A stretch of DNA of 64,000 nucleotides. It comes from CAVXEH01 sp963805305. GTDB taxonomy: Bacteria > Chloroflexota > Limnocylindria > QHBO01. The stretch is taken from NCBI GenBank assembly GCA_963805305.1, contig CAWDTM010000003.1:558001-622000 (forward strand), given 5' to 3'. The notes beneath the pieces are model-generated. The model worked only from the letters and a program-made list of their open reading frames with translations, searched no databases and was not told where the DNA came from. Below, piece after piece: positions 59,072 through 64,000 of this stretch; position 1 is the first letter of the stretch, and each line of letters begins with the position of its first letter. A program made the translations under genes and the position numbers.

Positions 59072-59710
59072 TCAGGCCTCGTCCTGGACCAGGTGGTGCT
59101 CGAGCGCGTAGCGGGTCAGCGCGACGCGGCCGTGCACCCCCACCTTCGCAGCCACGTTTGCGAGATGCCGGCGGACGGTGTGCGCGCTGATGCCAAGCGC
59201 CTGACCGGCCTCGATCGCGGTCCGGCCCGCGGTGACCAGGCGCAGCACCTCGGCCTCGCGCGAGCTGAGGCGGTCCGATTGGCGAAGCCAGCGCAGGGAG
59301 TCCACCACCACGACCGATGCGACCACCGGATGCACGTAATGCTGGTTCTGCGCCACGGCGCGCACGGCGGCGATCAGGTCTGCGCTCGCGGCCCCCTTCA
59401 CGATGTAGCCGGCGGCGCCGGCCAGGAACGCCTGGCGCACCGTCTCGGGGTGATGATGCATGGTGACGATGATCAGCCGGACCCGCGGATGCCGGTTCGA
59501 CAGCTCTCGCACCAGCGCCAGCCCGTCAACCCCGTCGAGCGTGAGGTCGACGAGCATGATCTGCGGCTTGCGGGTTCCCGCGAGCGCGAAGGCGGTCGCT
59601 TCATCGCCGGCCTCGCCGACGACCTCCATATCCGGTTGTGCGTCCAGGATCATCCGCAGGCCCTCGCGAACGAGGGCGTGGTCATCGACGATGCCGATCC
59701 GTGTGGGCAT
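59072..59710 (-). CDS. NarL/FixJ-family response regulator
   Basis: 212 residues: receiver domain (VDDHALVREGL, Asp55 in LVDLTLDGVDG, Lys in YIVKGA) and a LuxR-type HTH (LSSREAEVLRLVTAGRTAIEAGQALGISAHTVRRHLANVAAKVG). Cognate partner of the kinase immediately upstream (12-nt gap). Possible targets are the adjacent redox and oxidase genes (inference). Confidence 0.95.
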   Translation of the reverse strand: MPTRIGIVDDHALVREGLRMILDAQPDMEVVGEAGDEATAFALAGTRKPQIMLVDLTLDGVDGLALVRELSNRHPRVRLIIVTMHHHPETVRQAFLAGAAGYIVKGAASADLIAAVRAVAQNQHYVHPVVASVVVVDSLRWLRQSDRLSSREAEVLRLVTAGRTAIEAGQALGISAHTVRRHLANVAAKVGVHGRVALTRYALEHHLVQDEA

Positions 59711-59722
59711 GATGCGGCAACC

Positions 59723-60823
59723 TCATTGCTCGGGGTCGAGGGGGACGTCCAGGTGGACGTGGGTCCCATGGCCAGGGGAGGTGACGATCGCGAGCTCACC
59801 TCCCAGGAGCCGCGCCCGCTCATGCATGCCTGCGAGGCCAATGCCTGAGTCGCGGACCTGTGCGGGGTCGAAACCGCGGCCCGCGTCGGCCACATCGACG
59901 ACGACGCGGGAGCCGTGACGGGCGATCGTGAGCCTCGCGCCGGCTGCGCCGCCGTGATGCGCGGCATTGGCGAGTGCCTCCTGGATGATCCGGAAGACTT
60001 CCACCATCGCGGTGGGATGGATGCGCCAGGCGGCGGGGTCCTCCGGCGAGGCGGCGAGCTCAATGTGGAAGCCCGACTGTGAAGCGAGGTCCGTGATCGC
60101 TGCGAGCAGACCGCGCTCCTCCATCCGCGTGGGGCGCATGCGATGGGAGAGGTCCCGGGTCTCGGCGAGCGCCTGGTCGGCTAGCCGGCGGGCCGCCCGC
60201 ACCCGGGGCCGCATCGCGTCGGCGCGGTGCTCCTCGGCTGCCGCGTCAAGACCCAGGGTCAGGGCGGTGAGCATCTGCCCCACGCCGTCGTGGAGCTCGC
60301 CGGCGATCCGCCGGCGTTCGTCCTCCTCCACGGTCAGGAGCCGCTCGCTCGCCTGGCGGAAGAGGGCCGCATAGCGGCGCGCCGTCTCGCGCCGCATGTC
60401 CGCCATCCACGCCACGAGGCCGGCGATGACGAACATGAGGGGCCACTCGGTGAGCTCGAGGGCAGGCAGACTCATGCCCAGCACCTGAGCATCGGCCCGG
60501 GCGATGAGCGGCACGCTGACGAGCGCAATGCGCAGCAGGGTTCCGCGCAATCCGAACAGGAACGCGTGCAGGACCAGCACCACGAAGACGCAGTGGAAGA
60601 GGAACTCCGCGGAGAGGGCGTTCGTGGCGAAGGCCATGACGATGAAGATGACCGCAGCGATGTCGAGGCCGGCCTCGAGAAGGCGCGGCCTGCGACCGAT
60701 CGCGGCGGCGACGCGGACCGGGCGAGGCGCACGGTCCGCGATGGCTGCGGCCGCCACCATGGGCTCGAGGTGAGCCCCGGCCAATGCTCCTGCCGCCTTG
60801 GGCGCGTACGACGGAGTGGTCAA
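59723..60823 (-). CDS. NarX/DesK-type sensor histidine kinase
   Basis: About 366 residues from TTG at 60823 (ggag 6 nt upstream); the GTG at 60835 or the ATG at ~60760 are alternatives. Four to five membrane helices (first ~160 residues), a short coiled coil, the HisKA_3 box RRRIAGELHDGVGQMLTALTLGL with the phospho-acceptor His, and an ATPase domain (VEVFRIIQEALANAAHHGGA, DAGRGFD, GIGLAGMHERARLLGG). No extracytoplasmic sensor domain, so it may sense membrane or redox state. Pairs with the downstream NarL-type regulator. Confidence 0.92.
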   Translation of the reverse strand: MTTPSYAPKAAGALAGAHLEPMVAAAAIADRAPRPVRVAAAIGRRPRLLEAGLDIAAVIFIVMAFATNALSAEFLFHCVFVVLVLHAFLFGLRGTLLRIALVSVPLIARADAQVLGMSLPALELTEWPLMFVIAGLVAWMADMRRETARRYAALFRQASERLLTVEEDERRRIAGELHDGVGQMLTALTLGLDAAAEEHRADAMRPRVRAARRLADQALAETRDLSHRMRPTRMEERGLLAAITDLASQSGFHIELAASPEDPAAWRIHPTAMVEVFRIIQEALANAAHHGGAAGARLTIARHGSRVVVDVADAGRGFDPAQVRDSGIGLAGMHERARLLGGELAIVTSPGHGTHVHLDVPLDPEQ

Positions 60824-60836
60824 TGTGGACTCCACA
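60824..60836. promoter_or_regulatory. 13-bp palindrome at the kinase gene start
   Basis: tgtgga-c-tccaca is symmetric and lies between the putative -10 (60851-60856) and the TTG start. It overlaps the ribosome site. Possible operator for autoregulation. Confidence 0.3.
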
Positions 60837-60850
60837 AATGGCTGGTTCGG

Positions 60851-60856
60851 AGTATA
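60851..60856 (-). promoter_or_regulatory. Putative -10 of the NarL-type two-component operon
   Basis: TATACT on the minus strand, giving a transcript start near 60844. Confidence 0.45.
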
Positions 60857-60952
60857 GGAACTCGTGCAAGCCGGCAACCATCCTTGTCGTGAGCGGGTGC
60901 GTTCCGAGCCGCCGCGGCTGCGCGCCCGCCCCATCGAGGCGAGGAGGAGAGG

Positions 60953-61414
60953 GTGTCAAAGACCGTGCACAGGGCCGTTACCCTGATCGCGATTGCCGGC
61001 CTGCTGGTGGCGTGCTCATCGAACAATGGAGGCGGGGGAAGCAGCGGCGACCAGACCGTGAATGCCACCGAGAAGGAGTGGCAGATCTCGCTGGCCAATG
61101 CCACCTTCCACGCCGGGACGCTCACGATCAAGGTCCACAATGACGGGGACAAGGAGCACGAGTTCGTCATCCGGAAGACGGATCTGAACTCGAGCGATCT
61201 GCCGACGAACGCCGATGGCGAGGTCAGCGAGGACGACTCGGCGCTGGCCGAGGCCGGCGATCCCAGCGAGATCGGATCCGTGAAGCCCGGCGAGGACCAG
61301 AGCATCACCCTGACCAACCTGGCTCCAGGCCACTACGTGATCTTCTGCAACATCCACGATCAGGATCTGCTGCACTACCAAAAGGGAATGCATACCGACT
61401 TCACGGTCCAGTGA
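60953..61414 (+). CDS. Cupredoxin-like lipoprotein
   Basis: 153 residues from GTG with gaggaggagagg directly upstream. Lipobox LLVAC (~residue 21), a Gly/Ser linker, then a cupredoxin fold (~35-153): LTIKVHNDGDKEHEFVIRK with a candidate Cu-ligand His, and YVIFCNIHDQDLLHYQKGMHTDF with the Cys-x2-His...Met(-His) ligand loop. A type-1 copper electron carrier or copper donor, placed 68 nt before coxB; likely serves the cytochrome oxidase. Confidence 0.82.
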   Translation: MSKTVHRAVTLIAIAGLLVACSSNNGGGGSSGDQTVNATEKEWQISLANATFHAGTLTIKVHNDGDKEHEFVIRKTDLNSSDLPTNADGEVSEDDSALAEAGDPSEIGSVKPGEDQSITLTNLAPGHYVIFCNIHDQDLLHYQKGMHTDFTVQ

Positions 61415-61441
61415 CCTGCTGAGCCGATGAGTCACAGCATC

Positions 61442-61463
61442 GGGCGCGCCGCAGGGCGCGCCC
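61442..61463 (+). terminator. GC hairpin between the cupredoxin gene and coxB
   Basis: A 9-bp stem gggcgcgcc/ggcgcgccc with a 4-nt loop 27 nt behind the cupredoxin stop. Without a U-tract; terminator or processing/stability element. Confidence 0.5.
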
Positions 61464-61482
61464 GCCCCATTCCCGTGCAACC

Positions 61483-62199
61483 ATGAGCGACCGTCGCCAC
61501 CTGCTCACCGCGGGCCTCATCTGGGCCGTGCTGTCCGCCGTGAGCATGGTGCTCATGGCCGGGATCCAGGTCCTTCCCCAGATTGCGTCCAAGGAGGCGG
61601 TCATCGAGGACCGCACGTTCGTGCTCCTCACGGTCGTGTCCATGCCGGTCCTCTGGTTCGTCGTCGTCGGGATGGCCTACTCCGCGCTCCGCTTCCGTGC
61701 ACCGGCCGGCGATGCGTCCGACGGTCCGCCCATGCACGGCCACACCGGGACCCAGGCGGTCTGGCTGGGGATCACCCTGGTCATGGTCCTGGGCCTCTTC
61801 GTGTACGGGGCGATTGGCCTGGTGGAGATCCGCGGCGCGCAGCAATCCGACTTCGAGGTCCACGTGAAGGGCCAGCAGTGGGAGTGGCACTTCACCTATC
61901 CCAACGGCGCGACGTCCACCGAGCTGCACGTGCCGCTCGACAAGCGTGTCCACCTCCTGATCGAGTCTGACGACGTGATCCATTCCCTGTGGCTGCCCGC
62001 CCTGGGGGTCAAGCAGGATGCCGTGCCGGGTCGTGTCACCCAGGCATACACGACGCCCACGGTGACCGGCACCTACCCGGGTCGTTGCGCCGAGCTGTGC
62101 GGCCTGGGCCACACCGACATGCTCCTCACCTTCGTCGTCTCCCAGCAGCAGGACCTTGATGTCTGGTTGAGCCAACTTCCGCAGGAGCCTCCGCAATGA
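61483..62199 (+). CDS. coxB: Cytochrome c oxidase subunit II
   Basis: 238 residues. Two membrane helices (~8-28 and ~48-68; a third hydrophobic stretch ~90-112) and a periplasmic CuA domain: QQWEWHFTYPNG, DVIHSLWLPALGVKQDAVPG and the binuclear CuA site CAELCGLGHTDML. All CuA ligands present. No fused cytochrome c domain, which is seen in some caa3 types. ATG of coxA overlaps its stop (ATGA). Confidence 0.94.
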   Translation: MSDRRHLLTAGLIWAVLSAVSMVLMAGIQVLPQIASKEAVIEDRTFVLLTVVSMPVLWFVVVGMAYSALRFRAPAGDASDGPPMHGHTGTQAVWLGITLVMVLGLFVYGAIGLVEIRGAQQSDFEVHVKGQQWEWHFTYPNGATSTELHVPLDKRVHLLIESDDVIHSLWLPALGVKQDAVPGRVTQAYTTPTVTGTYPGRCAELCGLGHTDMLLTFVVSQQQDLDVWLSQLPQEPPQ

Positions 62200-64000
62200 G
62201 CCTTGCCCGTCCAGCTTCCTCGCTGTTCCGCCCCGGTCTCGTGCGCGCCGTGGCCGGCGCGATCGTCGGCGCGGCAGTGGGCCCGGCTCTCCTGCTGGCC
62301 TCCAACCTGCCTTCGGGCCAGAACACCGAAAAGGGTCACCTGCTGGCTCTGGGCTACCTCGGCGCCCTCCTGGGCTTCCTCCTCGGCATCGGCGCGCTCC
62401 GTTTCTGGCTGACCTGGGCCGCCGGCCGGGAGGTCGATGCCGCGGAGGAGCACGCTGCCCATGGCAAGGCGGGTGACTGGCGCCGCTACTTCCGGTTCAC
62501 CACGGACCACAAGGTGATCGGCGTCCAGTACCTGGTCACCGCCTTCGTCGTGTTCATGGCGGCGGGCACCGCGGCGATGTTCATGCGCCTCGAGCTCGCG
62601 CAGCCCGGGTTGCTCCTGGGCAAGGACACCTACAACACGGTGATGAGCACGCACGGCGCGATGATGATCACCGTCGCCCTGATCTCGATCATCGGAGGGC
62701 TGGGCAACTACCTGGTGCCCATCATGGTGGGCGCCCGGGACATGGCCTTCCCCAAGGCCAACGCGCTGAGCTACTGGATGCTCCCGCTCCCGGTGCTGCT
62801 CGTGGCGATCAACCCGCTCCTCGGTGGGTTCGACACCGGCTGGACCGCGTATCCGCCGCTCAGCCAGCAGGCGAACCTTGGGCAGCAGGCCTACATGATG
62901 GCCTTCGTGACCATCGGCTTCTCGTCGATCCTCAGCTCGATCAACTTCCTGACCACCGTCTTCCGGATGCGGGCGCCGGGCATGACGCTGATGCGAATGC
63001 CCATCTTCGTCTGGGCCCTGACCGTCACCGCGACCCTGGGACTGGTCGCCACCTCCGTGGTGGCCGGTGCCTTCACGATGGTCCTCTTCGACCGGCTGAT
63101 CGGCACCTCGTTCTTCCGCGCCAGCCGCGGCGGCGACGTGATCCTGTTCCAGCACCTCTTCTGGTTCTACTCGCACCCCGCGGTCTACATCATGGCCGTG
63201 CCGGGCCTGGGTGCGATCCTCGAGATCGTGCCCGTCTTCGCGCGCAAGCCGCTCTTCGCCTACCCGATCGCGGTCATCGCCTTCATCATGATCGGGGTGC
63301 TCAGCTTCATGGTCTGGGCGCACCACATGTTCGTCAGCGGGATGGCCGACTTCTTCCATATCCCGATCATGTTCACCACCGAGCTCATCTCGGTGCCGAC
63401 CGGGGTCGTCTTCCTGAGCGCCATCGGCACCATCTGGCTCGGGCGAATCCACTTCCGGGTGCCCATGCTCTGGGTATTCGGGTTCCTGTGGGCGTTCCTC
63501 GTGGGCGGGATCACCGGCGTCTACCTCGCGGACGTTCCCACCGACATCACTCTCTCCGACACGTTCTTCGTGGTGGCCCACTTCCACTACACGATCATCG
63601 GATCCACGATCTACGGCCTCTTCGCCGGTACCTACTACTGGTTCCCGAAGATCACCGGTCGCATGTACGACGAGCGGCTGGGAAGGATCCAGTTCTGGTG
63701 GTTCACGATCGCCTTCAATGCGACCTTCCTGCCCATGTTCTGGCTCGGGATCGAGGGGATGCGACGGCGGGTCGCCGACTATCCCGCTGAGCTCGGCCCG
63801 GTCAACCTGTTCATCAGCTTCGCCGCCGTGAACATCGCGCTCTCGGTCGCACTGTTCGTCTACAACATGGTCCACTCGTGGAGGCATGGTCCCTTGGCCG
63901 ATGCAAACCCATGGAATGCCCAGACCCTCGAGTGGCTCTGCCTCTCGCCGCCGCCCATCGAGAACTTTGAGCACATCCCGACGGTGACCGGCACGCCGTA
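62196..64000 (+). CDS. coxA: Cytochrome c oxidase subunit I (A2 type), C-terminus cut by the window end
   Basis: About 601 residues seen, still open at 64000. An N-terminal extension of ~85 residues with two helices precedes the standard core. Heme a ligand in STHGAMM; the CuB His-Tyr crosslink in WFYSHPAVYIM; CuB pair WAHHMF; heme a3/a His in FVVAHFHYTIIG. The YSHP motif with Ala instead of Glu (normally GHPEV) places it in the A2 subgroup of heme-copper oxidases, in which Tyr-Ser replaces the D-channel Glu. Terminal oxidase reducing oxygen to water with proton pumping. Confidence 0.94.
   Translation, partial: MSLARPASSLFRPGLVRAVAGAIVGAAVGPALLLASNLPSGQNTEKGHLLALGYLGALLGFLLGIGALRFWLTWAAGREVDAAEEHAAHGKAGDWRRYFRFTTDHKVIGVQYLVTAFVVFMAAGTAAMFMRLELAQPGLLLGKDTYNTVMSTHGAMMITVALISIIGGLGNYLVPIMVGARDMAFPKANALSYWMLPLPVLLVAINPLLGGFDTGWTAYPPLSQQANLGQQAYMMAFVTIGFSSILSSINFLTTVFRMRAPGMTLMRMPIFVWALTVTATLGLVATSVVAGAFTMVLFDRLIGTSFFRASRGGDVILFQHLFWFYSHPAVYIMAVPGLGAILEIVPVFARKPLFAYPIAVIAFIMIGVLSFMVWAHHMFVSGMADFFHIPIMFTTELISVPTGVVFLSAIGTIWLGRIHFRVPMLWVFGFLWAFLVGGITGVYLADVPTDITLSDTFFVVAHFHYTIIGSTIYGLFAGTYYWFPKITGRMYDERLGRIQFWWFTIAFNATFLPMFWLGIEGMRRRVADYPAELGPVNLFISFAAVNIALSVALFVYNMVHSWRHGPLADANPWNAQTLEWLCLSPPPIENFEHIPTVTGTP

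Noticed and set aside
62073..63974. 633-codon minus-strand open frame rich in Asp, Glu and His
   Set aside because: Antisense to coxA, whose plus-strand frame has every oxidase motif; the acidic composition comes from the complement of hydrophobic codons.
1..64000. Search for CRISPR arrays, insertion sequences, prophage and rRNA
   Set aside because: No regularly spaced direct repeats, transposase or integrase motifs, or rRNA segments were seen.

Overview
This is a high-GC, very compact bacterial chromosome segment. Gaps between genes are mostly under 150 bp and no insertion sequence, prophage, CRISPR array or rRNA is visible. It carries one tRNA and about 60 genes, nearly all housekeeping or regulatory. 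Several features point to Chloroflexota (a Limnocylindria-like lineage would fit) or a related high-GC phylum: an actinobacterial-style tRNA-Glu with a G-U first pair, many leaderless promoters, a PknB kinase with PASTA domains, secreted proteins with Pro/Thr linkers and N_BRCA1-type Ig domains, and an A2-type cytochrome oxidase. The taxonomic call is inference.

Layout. 1-5.8 kb (minus): a penicillin-binding lipoprotein cut by the window edge, a LmbE-type deacetylase, and an SbcC/YhaN-like ATPase with its SbcD/YhaO-like phosphoesterase. 5.8-9.1 kb: two tiny membrane proteins, Bcp peroxiredoxin, an alpha/beta hydrolase without its nucleophile, and a divergent FAD oxidoreductase. 9.1-12.9 kb (minus): a TPP-riboswitch operon holding thiamine pyrophosphokinase, a YkoE S-component, a fused double ECF ATPase and EcfT. 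12.9-16.9 kb: YbaK, then a secreted beta-propeller / M23 peptidase / lipoprotein operon, and a GIDE-like membrane protein. 17-25.3 kb: a giant HTH-GAF-GGDEF protein with a degenerate HD-GYP tail, a lipoprotein, a WYL regulator, a CYTH protein and an O-antigen ligase-like TPR protein.

25.3-31 kb is a DNA end-joining neighbourhood: Ku, a catalytically dead ligase-like protein directly behind it, a stand-alone receiver protein, a degenerate NERD protein, an internally duplicated unknown protein and an active ATP-dependent DNA ligase. 31-38.4 kb: a kinase-phospholyase fusion, a YuiH-like molybdenum oxidoreductase, tRNA-Glu, GalU, PknB and thioredoxin. 38.5-41.7 kb: a two-CW protein and folC-folP-folB. 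41.7-46.1 kb: HtrA, an OmpR-family two-component system and ribosomal protein bL25. 46.1-48.1 kb: an orphan DppBC permease pair.

48.1-51.6 kb: small membrane and YbjQ proteins, then a polysaccharide deacetylase / glycosyltransferase / YkoP-like trio. 51.8-55.6 kb: a 992-residue surface protein and a smaller Ig-like partner. 55.6-64 kb: an amidohydrolase, two lipoproteins (one thioredoxin-like), a TlpA thioredoxin, a NarL-type two-component system, a cupredoxin lipoprotein, and the start of the cytochrome c oxidase operon (coxB, coxA cut by the window end).

The most unusual observations are the Ku-linked pseudo-ligase, the recurrence of enzymes with missing catalytic residues, and the large set of genes whose -10 box sits only 6-11 nt before the start codon, in one case sharing a -10 element between divergent genes.
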